DNA of 13,645 nucleotides from JAVZJR01 sp964435235. Lineage in GTDB: Archaea; Micrarchaeota; Micrarchaeia; Anstonellales; Bilamarchaeaceae. This document shows positions 1 through 5,177 of this stretch, piece after piece. Numbering within the stretch: the first letter of the stretch is position 1; each line of letters opens with the position of its first letter. A model generated the notes under the pieces. The model ran no database searches. It saw nothing but the letters and a program-made list of their open reading frames with translations, and was not told the origin of the DNA. The translations under genes were made by a program, and so were the position numbers. The stretch spans positions 1-13,645 of the forward strand of contig CAYSXZ010000036.1 in the NCBI GenBank assembly GCA_964435235.1, given 5' to 3'.

Positions 1-425
1 CCTATCCCATCTGCATCCCCATGGAATCTAAGGAGAATGAAACGATTGAGTTTTCGCGCTGTGAGTAGTTTTTTCGCTATTAATTCCATTGTTTTAAGAA
101 GAACAGAACTTGCTGGATTTTCTGATATTAAATCCTTTCTCAAGATTATTCTTTCTGATAAATTTTGCTCTACGTCTCTGTATACCGTTTCTGCTTCATT
201 CCCAGTTAGAGGAATTATGCTCTCCGGTGCAACTGCTAAATCCTTTAGACTCTTCAAAATACCGTTTAAAACAATTGCCTCTCCGATTGAAAATGTTTCT
301 CTGCTCCTAAAAGAGAAGGTAGCGTTTCCTTCTTCTACAAGATACTCCTTCTCGTTGCCAATCATCCGTGCGTTTGTTATTATACCTTTTATTCCAACCT
401 TTTCCCCCTCATAAAAACCCTTCAT
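1..425 (-). CDS. DHH-family phosphoesterase with N-terminal OB-fold (partial, C-terminus beyond window)
   Basis: Reading the minus strand from the ATG at 425 gives an open frame of 141 codons that runs off the window edge. Residues about 1-65 have the alternating beta pattern of an OB-fold nucleic-acid-binding domain. Residues 133-140 read RFHGDADG, which matches motif I (DxD with preceding His) of the DHH/RecJ phosphoesterase family, whose Asp residues bind catalytic Mn/Mg. The window cuts the gene just after this motif, so the DHH motif and DHHA1 domain are not visible. Archaeal relatives include RecJ-like exonucleases and other nucleic-acid or nucleotide phosphodiesterases; I cannot choose among them. 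The ATG overlaps the stop of ribK (ATGA), so the two genes are probably co-transcribed and translationally coupled. The opposite-strand open frame here is treated as a shadow. Confidence 0.8.
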   Translation of the reverse strand, partial: MKGFYEGEKVGIKGIITNARMIGNEKEYLVEEGNATFSFRSRETFSIGEAIVLNGILKSLKDLAVAPESIIPLTGNEAETVYRDVEQNLSERIILRKDLISENPASSVLLKTMELIAKKLLTARKLNRFILLRFHGDADGI

Positions 426-1051
426 AATTCAATAATCACCCTTTCTCCGCTTTTTTTTCCTAGCGCTTCTCTAAGATTTACATTTGCTACTATTTCAATT
501 ATATCCTGTGGATGATTACTTCTAAGAGGAATTACTACTGCCCCCTCAAGCCCTTTTCTATCTATCCTGCAGGGATAAGCGAAAAGGTCCCCATATGTTC
601 TTTTCTTTGTCTTGAATCCGTTTATTATTATCGGTTCCTGTTTTAATAACTCTCCCTTGGCGCCAATGCTTCTCTTATCGAGCTTTAGATTGAGCGTACC
701 AGGGTATGGGATAAAACCGAGCTTTTGTTTTATTTCTGCTCTGTATGCAGGTATAGAGAGGTAGTATCTTCCTTTCCCAAGACCGTCGACGATCCTTCCG
801 TTGAATATTATTTTATCTCCTTCAATTGCTTTTTTGAGAGACTCATATTCCTCTATTATCATCTTCATGCCAGCCGGAGTTATTATTATCCCGTCCTTTC
901 TCTCTATCAATCCCTCTCCTGCTAACATTCTAAGTCTTCTTGAGGCATTCTGCTGAGACATCCTTGTGGCTCTTCCAAGCTCGGCTGTAGTTATATCTAT
1001 CTTTCTTCTCCCTCCTCCTTTCTTAAGGAGGAAAAAAAGGACATCGTCCAT
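422..1051 (-). CDS. ribK: CTP-dependent riboflavin kinase with N-terminal winged helix (RibK/RbkR type)
   Basis: This protein phosphorylates riboflavin to FMN; the archaeal enzymes of this family use CTP rather than ATP. Residues 1-75 form a winged helix-turn-helix (recognition region about 30-45, wing at 50-60). Residues 78-209 are the kinase: GLGKGRYY (90-97), PYPGTLN (115-121, the loop carrying the Thr and Asn that bind Mg-nucleotide), RTYGDLF and PC (151-161), RSNHP (177-181) and VNLRE (191-195). The length of 209 is normal for the fused form. In characterised archaeal RbkR proteins the fused domain represses riboflavin genes, so a regulatory role here is likely but inferred. The ATG lies about 27 bases from a TATA box with no Shine-Dalgarno, which suggests a leaderless mRNA. 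The stop overlaps the start of the DHH gene. Confidence in the kinase is high. Confidence 0.93.
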   Translation of the reverse strand: MDDVLFFLLKKGGGRRKIDITTAELGRATRMSQQNASRRLRMLAGEGLIERKDGIIITPAGMKMIIEEYESLKKAIEGDKIIFNGRIVDGLGKGRYYLSIPAYRAEIKQKLGFIPYPGTLNLKLDKRSIGAKGELLKQEPIIINGFKTKKRTYGDLFAYPCRIDRKGLEGAVVIPLRSNHPQDIIEIVANVNLREALGKKSGERVIIEL

Positions 1052-1073
1052 GAAATAATATTCTTCTCTTCTC

Positions 1074-1083
1074 TATAAAATAC
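1074..1083 (-). promoter_or_regulatory. TATA box for ribK-DHH operon
   Basis: On the minus strand this reads GTATTTTATA and is centred about 27 bases upstream of the ribK ATG, the spacing at which archaeal transcription starts. That would make the mRNA leaderless. No Shine-Dalgarno sequence is visible before the ATG. Confidence 0.6.
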
Positions 1084-1116
1084 TTTTCTTAGCGGCTGTC
1101 AACGCTTGCGTTAATG

Positions 1117-1126
1117 CTTTTAAATG
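1117..1126 (+). promoter_or_regulatory. TATA box for the methyltransferase gene
   Basis: TTTTAAAT is centred about 26 bases before the ATG at 1147. It lies inside the longer open frame that could begin at 1114, so it argues for translation starting at 1147 (or 1153) on a leaderless mRNA. Confidence 0.6.
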
Positions 1127-1146
1127 AGCACCACAAAATCGAGCTT

Positions 1147-1770
1147 ATGCGCATGGAGATAGAAGGGTTGATCCTTGAGATACCAAATAGTGTTTACCAG
1201 CCATCTGAAGACTCCTTCCTGCTTTCGAAATACGGCGCGCATCTTAAAGGAAGGATACTTGACGTGGGATGTGGTTGTGGGGTAGTAGGATTAATAAATG
1301 CGAAGCAGAATCCTGAAAATCATGTTTTGGGCATCGATAGGAATCCTTATGCAATTTGGTATTCTAGATTTAATGCGATGATGAATGGAATCAGAAATAT
1401 TTCTTTTATCCAAAGCGATCTTTTCGAGAATGTACCAAAAGAGCGTTTCGATGGAATTCTATTTAATCCACCTTACCTTCCAACAAAAGAAGATGAGAAA
1501 TTAAATGACGAATTAAACTATGCATTCGACGGTGGGCCCGATGGGAGGGCTCTAACAGAGCGTTTCCTCGATGATTTTGAGAGATATCTTGCAGAATCTG
1601 GAGTTATCCTTATTGTTCAGAGCAGCCTAAGCGGAGTAGAAAAAACGATCGCTAATTTAAAAAAACGCGGGTTCGTTGTCTCTGTAAAGGAGGAGCAAAG
1701 ATTTTTCTTTGAGAAAATATCAGTGATCGAAGGGCGAAAAAATACTGGAGAGCCAAAAGGAGAAGTTTAA
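1147..1770 (+). CDS. HemK2/Mtq2-like protein N5-glutamine methyltransferase
   Basis: This is a class I SAM-dependent methyltransferase. From the start at 1147, residues 16-25 read VYQPSEDSFL, the N-terminal signature of archaeal/eukaryotic HemK2 proteins. DVGCGCG (39-45) is the SAM-binding motif I, the acidic D at 64 (GIDRNP) ends motif II, and NPPY (107-110) is the catalytic signature of N5-glutamine and N6-adenine methyltransferases. DGGPDGR (about 127-133) is typical of the HemK/PrmC family. At 207 residues it matches the short archaeal form lacking the bacterial PrmC N-domain. The expected role is methylation of the Gln of the GGQ motif in release factor aRF1, probably with a Trm112-like partner not seen here. 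An upstream ATG at 1114 is in frame, but the TATA box within it favours 1147. The stop codon overlaps the TATA box of the next (sRNA) gene. Confidence 0.88.
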   Translation: MRMEIEGLILEIPNSVYQPSEDSFLLSKYGAHLKGRILDVGCGCGVVGLINAKQNPENHVLGIDRNPYAIWYSRFNAMMNGIRNISFIQSDLFENVPKERFDGILFNPPYLPTKEDEKLNDELNYAFDGGPDGRALTERFLDDFERYLAESGVILIVQSSLSGVEKTIANLKKRGFVVSVKEEQRFFFEKISVIEGRKNTGEPKGEV

Positions 1771-1773
1771 ATA
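1766..1773 (+). promoter_or_regulatory. TATA box for the C/D box sRNA
   Basis: TTTAAATA overlaps the stop codon of the methyltransferase and is centred about 27 bases before position 1796. This places transcription start two or three bases before the C box of the sRNA, the expected position for an independently transcribed archaeal guide RNA. Confidence 0.6.
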
Positions 1774-1796
1774 CCTCTTTTGTCACAATAATTTTA

Positions 1797-1850
1797 GAAT
1801 GATGACATGAACAACCTCTGATCAATGATGAGGCTAACAGCGTCTGACTC
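1797..1850 (+). ncRNA. Dual-guide C/D box sRNA (2'-O-methylation guide)
   Basis: All four boxes are present at canonical spacing: C box ATGATGA at 1799-1805, 12-nt guide 1806-1817, D' box CTGA at 1818-1821, a 3-nt spacer, C' box ATGATGA at 1825-1831, 12-nt guide 1832-1843, D box CTGA at 1844-1847. Such RNAs bind L7Ae, Nop5 and fibrillarin and direct 2'-O-methylation of the target base paired to the fifth guide position upstream of D or D'. The guides are CATGAACAACCT and GGCTAACAGCGT. By the N+5 rule each would direct methylation of a U, in targets of the form AGGUUGUUCAUG and ACGCUGUUAGCC. Neither target occurs in the tRNAs of this window, so rRNA or other tRNAs are likely, but unverified. 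The exact ends are approximate. A TATA box at 1766-1773 fits the 5' end. Confidence 0.85.
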
Positions 1851-1862
1851 TTCCGAAAAACA
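1837..1862 (+). repeat. 26-bp direct repeat, copy 1 (includes D box of the sRNA)
   Basis: The segment starting ACAGCGTCTGACTCTT and ending CGAAAAACA is identical over 26 bases to 1905-1930. This copy spans the 3' half of the second sRNA guide, the D box and the 3' flank. The offset between the copies is 68 bases. Confidence 0.85.
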
Positions 1863-1904
1863 GTTTAATAAGAAGCGAAGCTCAGGAGTCTGACGATGTT
1901 CAAT

Positions 1905-1930
1905 ACAGCGTCTGACTCTTCCGAAAAACA
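1905..1930 (+). repeat. 26-bp direct repeat, copy 2 (possible degenerate C/D sRNA end)
   Basis: This is a perfect second copy of 1837-1862. A CTGA at 1912-1915 lies exactly 12 bases after ACGATGT (1893-1899), a 5/7 match to a C' box, and another CTGA sits at 1890-1893. That resembles the C'-guide-D half of an sRNA, but no convincing C box is visible, so it may be a decayed duplicate. Confidence 0.8.
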
Positions 1931-1968
1931 TTATTGGGCAACGTAGATGCGTACCTTCTGACGAAAAG

Positions 1969-1978
1969 AATTTAAATA
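1969..1978 (+). promoter_or_regulatory. TATA box for the 84-residue gene
   Basis: AATTTAAATA predicts transcription start near 2000 and a 5' leader of about 45 bases. The leader opens with AACCC (2002-2006), which can pair with GGGTT (2020-2024) as a weak 5-bp hairpin. No other feature is visible between 1979 and 2031. Confidence 0.5.
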
Positions 1979-2031
1979 ATAATATCAAGATATCTGCATA
2001 AAACCCATGCAACCGCCAAGGGTTAATACCT

Positions 2032-2042
2032 GAGGAGTGATC
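2032..2042 (+). promoter_or_regulatory. Strong Shine-Dalgarno for the 84-residue gene
   Basis: GAGGAGTGATC ends 2 bases before the ATG at 2045, and its GGAG core is 7 bases away. It closely resembles GGAGGTGATC, the complement of the archaeal 16S rRNA 3' end, and is the best such site in the window. Confidence 0.65.
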
Positions 2043-2044
2043 TT

Positions 2045-2299
2045 ATGGAGTTAAGAGAAGTATATCGCGACCTTACTGGAATAGGGCTTGGTGAGCATGA
2101 TGCGGCTCTTCTAGCTGACTGTATAGTAAAAAAGAAATCGTGCTCTTGGATAAACAATGATAAGGTAAGCAAGGAGAATGTAAAGGGACTTGTTAATTAT
2201 CTAAAGAATAATAACATCCCCATAGACATTGCTATAAAATACATCGAAACAAGAGAAAAATTTATCTGGGAAGTTAAAGCGATAGAAAAAAATGATTAG
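2045..2299 (+). CDS. Small protein of unknown function (84 residues)
   Basis: I do not recognise this family. The protein is soluble, with no signal peptide or membrane segment, and appears mostly helical: a helix at about 1-10, a second at 16-30 (GEHDAALLADCIVKKK), then a Trp-containing turn, and helices at about 43-54 and 58-74. Two Cys residues (about 27 and 33) are too few for a zinc site on their own. The size and helical layout would suit a small nucleic-acid-binding or protein-interaction module, but no motif proves it. It has its own TATA box, a structured 45-base leader and a near-perfect Shine-Dalgarno, so it is probably genuinely expressed. It is convergent with the coiled-coil gene, with 19 bases between the stops. 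Confidence 0.75.
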   Translation: MELREVYRDLTGIGLGEHDAALLADCIVKKKSCSWINNDKVSKENVKGLVNYLKNNNIPIDIAIKYIETREKFIWEVKAIEKND

Positions 2300-2318
2300 A
2301 AAATAAAGAGACGCACTG

Positions 2319-2843
2319 CTATTCCTCTTTTTCAATAAGGGCTAGGTCCCCAAGCGCAACAAGCTCTTCCTCTTCTCTCTTCTCAGCACTTGCAGCCTTT
2401 CGTGCTGCGTTTCGGAGTTCTCGCATTGTGCCGTAAAGTTTTTTTAAATCCTCGCGTATTTTTTTAAGGTTTGTTTCTATTTCAGATATCTCTTTCTTTG
2501 CCTCTTCTATATCTTCTTCTATGTACCTGCTCTTTCTTCTCGCCTTCTCGATTTCACGCAGACCTTCGAGCTCCTTATCAACTCTTTTTACTTCTTTCAG
2601 CCATTCCTTTTCAAGTTTTGGTGTGTATGCTTGAGTAGCTATCTTAAATTCTAGTATTCTCTTCTTCCTTTTGATAGGTTCTATTACAACATCCTTTGTC
2701 TTCTCTAGGAAGGGTTCCAGAGCTTTCTTCTCATAAAGTTTATACCTAAGCCTCCTGTTTATCTTTTTTATTCTGTCTATAAGCTCTGCCTTCTGTTTTT
2801 CTAGCGCGTCGATCTTTGTTTTTATCTCTTCCTCGGTTGTCAT
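2319..2843 (-). CDS. Coiled-coil protein, uncharacterised archaeal type
   Basis: Of 174 residues nearly all are charged and helix-forming. Residues 1-40 and 75-145 carry heptad-like spacing of Leu/Ile between Glu/Lys runs (for example EISEIETNLKKIREDLKKLY), which predicts a long antiparallel or dimeric coiled coil. The middle segment (about 41-75, ALEPFLEKTKDVVIEPIKRK onward) is less regular and could be the turn. No signal peptide, membrane segment or Cys is present. The general character recalls the archaeal coiled-coil family COG1340, but this protein is shorter than the usual length near 290 and I do not claim membership. Function is unknown. It is divergently transcribed from the exported protein at 2953, with TATA-like elements for both strands in the spacer. 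Confidence 0.8.
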   Translation of the reverse strand: MTTEEEIKTKIDALEKQKAELIDRIKKINRRLRYKLYEKKALEPFLEKTKDVVIEPIKRKKRILEFKIATQAYTPKLEKEWLKEVKRVDKELEGLREIEKARRKSRYIEEDIEEAKKEISEIETNLKKIREDLKKLYGTMRELRNAARKAASAEKREEEELVALGDLALIEKEE

Positions 2844-2892
2844 TCTACCACTATTATTGAAAAAAGTCGTGGAATTTGAATTATTTAGTAAG

Positions 2893-2901
2893 GTATTTAA
2901 A
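2893..2901 (-). promoter_or_regulatory. TATA box for the coiled-coil gene
   Basis: On the minus strand TTTAAATAC predicts transcription start near 2870 and a leader of about 27 bases before the ATG. The site is near-palindromic, so its strand is less sure than its nature. Confidence 0.45.
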
Positions 2902-2921
2902 GCATATAGAGAGTCAGAAAG

Positions 2922-2930
2922 AATTTAAAT
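2922..2930 (+). promoter_or_regulatory. TATA box for the 2953-8396 gene run
   Basis: AATTTAAAT, preceded by the purine-rich stretch AGAAAG (possible BRE), is centred about 27 bases before the ATG at 2953. The mRNA is therefore probably leaderless. It is the only good promoter seen ahead of pheS and the next two genes. Confidence 0.6.
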
Positions 2931-2952
2931 TTACAGCATCTCATTTTAACTT

Positions 2953-3810
2953 ATGGATGCCGACAAGGTTCTTCTTGCAATTATGCTCATCGTACTTCTC
3001 CCAGATGCCGTAAGGGCAGAGTTTATTCTAGAAGGTGTGGATGTTGAAATAAGCAATATAATGCCGGATGGAAGCGCTAAAGTTCGCGAAAGCATAAAAT
3101 TTCTTATAACAGGAGAACACTCTCAGGCTCTTTATGATAGCGGGTACAGTGGTTATTCGAACAACGACCTTTCGTTTTGGTCGACAACAACTGGTCTTAA
3201 AGACGTAAAAAGACACATAAATGCAGCAAAGGTGAATATAAAGGATTTCACCCTCACACCACAACCAAGAAAGAAATGCAATCCGTTGCAGGGAGTATGC
3301 CACGGAGAGCTCATTTTCGAGTACTACACCTTGCCAACATATAATACGAGTGAAGAAGGAAGAAACGTCCCGATACCAGGAACCGGACTTTTTACAGTAG
3401 AGAACTACAAACCGCGAACAACAAGATACCTACTCAATGCCGATGCCCTTTCCTTTACGACCACTGAACAGGGGAATATTCTTCTCGGGAATAACATTCG
3501 CCTTAGGATAAAATTTCCTGATGGAAATCTTGTAACAAAGGTCAATCCCCTCCCTGAGGACGTCAATGTCAATCTTCCAGCAAGATTTTCCGAGCTCAGT
3601 TGGGAGGATATGGTTCTTGTAAAATTTACGGTTGAGTTTGAAGTTGAAAAAAGCCTCGAAAAAGAAGTTTCGGAGTTCTTCTTTGGCATCGTAGATTGGG
3701 TGAGTAGTACTTTAACCGGTCCATATGGAGTTGCTGTAATAATACTTATGATAATAATTATAGGGGGATACGCCTACATAAACGCAGCAAAGAGAAGAAA
3801 GGAGGAGTAG
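2953..3810 (+). CDS. Exported membrane-anchored protein, unknown function
   Basis: The 285-residue protein begins with a signal peptide (hydrophobic core about 6-17, likely cleavage after the Ala near 22, in AVRAE). The body (23-255) is rich in beta-forming stretches, which suggests extracellular beta domains. Two Cys flank a short loop (CNPLQGVC, about residue 109-116) and probably form a disulfide. A single membrane segment (about 258-277, VAVIILMIIIIGGYAYI) is followed by a Lys/Arg-rich tail, giving outside N-terminus and inside C-terminus. I do not recognise the family. The start is set by the TATA box 27 bases upstream. Its stop is 3 bases before the pheS ATG, and the pheS Shine-Dalgarno lies within its last codons, so the two are co-transcribed. 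Confidence 0.8.
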   Translation: MDADKVLLAIMLIVLLPDAVRAEFILEGVDVEISNIMPDGSAKVRESIKFLITGEHSQALYDSGYSGYSNNDLSFWSTTTGLKDVKRHINAAKVNIKDFTLTPQPRKKCNPLQGVCHGELIFEYYTLPTYNTSEEGRNVPIPGTGLFTVENYKPRTTRYLLNADALSFTTTEQGNILLGNNIRLRIKFPDGNLVTKVNPLPEDVNVNLPARFSELSWEDMVLVKFTVEFEVEKSLEKEVSEFFFGIVDWVSSTLTGPYGVAVIILMIIIIGGYAYINAAKRRKEE

Positions 3811-3813
3811 CAA

Positions 3814-5166
3814 ATGTACAGAGGAGAAAAGGAAATATTAGACATCCTTTTAAAAGAGAAGAGACTCTCCTTCGAAGAGCTCGCAGATAGAATTGGTATG
3901 TCGTTAGATACCATTCGAAGAGCAGCCGAATCCCTAAAGGAGAATGGCTATCTAACTGTAAGCAGCGAAGAGCTAGTTCTTTTTCTTCCCACATCAGAAC
4001 TTGATGAATACATAAAAAAAGGATTTCCAGAATTTTCAGTTTTTGAAAAAGCGAAGAGTGGGAAGGGATTGACCGATCTTACGCCCGAAGAAAAATCTAT
4101 AGGAATAAGATGGGCAAAGGTTAAAGGATTTGTAGACGTAGAAAACGGATTGCTTGTACCACGCAAGAGTAAAGAGGAGGTTGAAGAAGAAAAAAAGAAG
4201 ATGTACGATGAATACGAGACACTAAGGCTCAATGGTGTTCCCAAGGACAAGACAATAACGGAGCATTTCTTTCAAAGGCGTTTGCTTAGAACTAAAATCA
4301 TTAAAAGACAGATTGCCGAGTACACAGGAAAACCGATAAAGGTTGACGGGGGATTCGACCTCTCTATAGAAGCTGCAGATGCGCCTTTAGGGAAGGCACA
4401 TCCGCTTAGTAAACTAAAAAGAAGGATAAGCGAGATAATGGCAGAGCTCGGTTTCGAAGAGATGGATGGTAGTATAGTAGAATCTGCATTTTGGAATTTT
4501 GATGCACTCTTCCAACCACAAGACCATCCGGCTCGCGAACTTGCAGACACGTTCTATCTAGAAGGAAAGACTGAATTACCTGATGACAGAGAGCTTGTCG
4601 AACGTGTAAAGAAGGCGCATGAAGTTGGTTGGAAGTATAAATGGAGTGAAGAAGAGGCAAAAAGATTGGTGCTTAGAACGCATACTACTGCCCTTAGTGC
4701 AAGATATCTAGCAAAGATTAAGGATAAGAAACCTCGAAAATACTTTGCGGTAGGCAGGGTGTTTAGAAACGAAGCCACCGATTACAAACATCTTGCCGAA
4801 TTCAATCAAGTCGAAGGAATAATTGTTTGGGAAAATGCAACATTTAGGGATCTGCTCGGGATACTTAAAGAGATTTATAGAAAACTGGGCTTTGAAAAGG
4901 TTAGATTCCGCCCGAGCTATTTCCCATACACGGAGCCGAGTCTAGAAGTCGAAGTCTTCTTTGAAGAGAAAAAGCAATGGATGGAGCTTGGTGGTGCAGG
5001 TATATTCAGACCAGAGGTTAGTATTCCGCTTGCAGGAGTATATCCTGTTCTTGCATGGGGCCTCAGTCTAGAGAGACCGCTTATGCTCATGCTCGATATA
5101 AGCGATATACGCGAGATCTACCGAAATGATTTAAATTTTCTTAAGTCTGCAAGGTTGAAGATTTAG
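3814..5166 (+). CDS. pheS: Phenylalanine-tRNA ligase alpha subunit
   Basis: This is the catalytic subunit of the alpha2-beta2 class II synthetase that charges tRNA-Phe. Residues 1-70 form a winged-helix-like tRNA-binding domain typical of the archaeal/eukaryotic form, followed by a charged linker helix (about 110-140). The catalytic core shows QPQDHPAR (about 233-240), motif 2 with VGRVFRNEATDYKHLAEFNQVEG (split: VGRVFRNE, then HLAEFNQ; about 312-335) and motif 3 GLSLERPLML (about 415-425). The length of 450 is slightly below the usual 460-510. A GGAGG Shine-Dalgarno inside the preceding gene serves the ATG at 3814. The beta-subunit gene pheT does not follow, as it does in bacteria; split pheS and pheT are common in archaea. 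pheS sits between genes for exported proteins, so the operon is functionally mixed. Confidence 0.96.
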   Translation: MYRGEKEILDILLKEKRLSFEELADRIGMSLDTIRRAAESLKENGYLTVSSEELVLFLPTSELDEYIKKGFPEFSVFEKAKSGKGLTDLTPEEKSIGIRWAKVKGFVDVENGLLVPRKSKEEVEEEKKKMYDEYETLRLNGVPKDKTITEHFFQRRLLRTKIIKRQIAEYTGKPIKVDGGFDLSIEAADAPLGKAHPLSKLKRRISEIMAELGFEEMDGSIVESAFWNFDALFQPQDHPARELADTFYLEGKTELPDDRELVERVKKAHEVGWKYKWSEEEAKRLVLRTHTTALSARYLAKIKDKKPRKYFAVGRVFRNEATDYKHLAEFNQVEGIIVWENATFRDLLGILKEIYRKLGFEKVRFRPSYFPYTEPSLEVEVFFEEKKQWMELGGAGIFRPEVSIPLAGVYPVLAWGLSLERPLMLMLDISDIREIYRNDLNFLKSARLKI

Positions 5167-5170
5167 GTGG
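5166..5170 (+). promoter_or_regulatory. Shine-Dalgarno that fixes the 5178 start
   Basis: GGTGG starts on the last base of the pheS stop codon and ends 7 bases before the ATG at 5178. A TTG at 5172 would be only 1 base away, so ATG 5178 is preferred. Confidence 0.6.
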
Positions 5171-5177
5171 TTTGCTG

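Noticed and set aside
37..414. 125-codon plus-strand frame at the left edge
   Set aside because: The minus strand here encodes an OB-fold plus DHH motif I in a gene that overlaps ribK by 4 bases, so the plus frame is a shadow.
1837..1930. Two-copy CRISPR-like arrangement (26-bp repeat, 42-bp gap)
   Set aside because: Only two perfect copies exist, one copy lies inside a C/D box sRNA, the inner TCTGAC motifs break spacer uniqueness, and no cas genes are present.
1940..1962. Third guide RNA ending at CTGA 1958-1961
   Set aside because: The only GATG core upstream leaves a guide of 7 bases and matches the C box at 4 of 7 positions; no D' box is present.
1794..2012. 72-codon open frame on the minus strand
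   Set aside because: It runs antisense through the sRNA and the direct repeats, has no promoter or ribosome site at its start, and its composition is not protein-like.
5172..5177. TTG start six bases before ATG 5178
   Set aside because: The GGTGG ribosome site would be only 1 base from the TTG, whereas its 7-base distance to ATG 5178 is normal.
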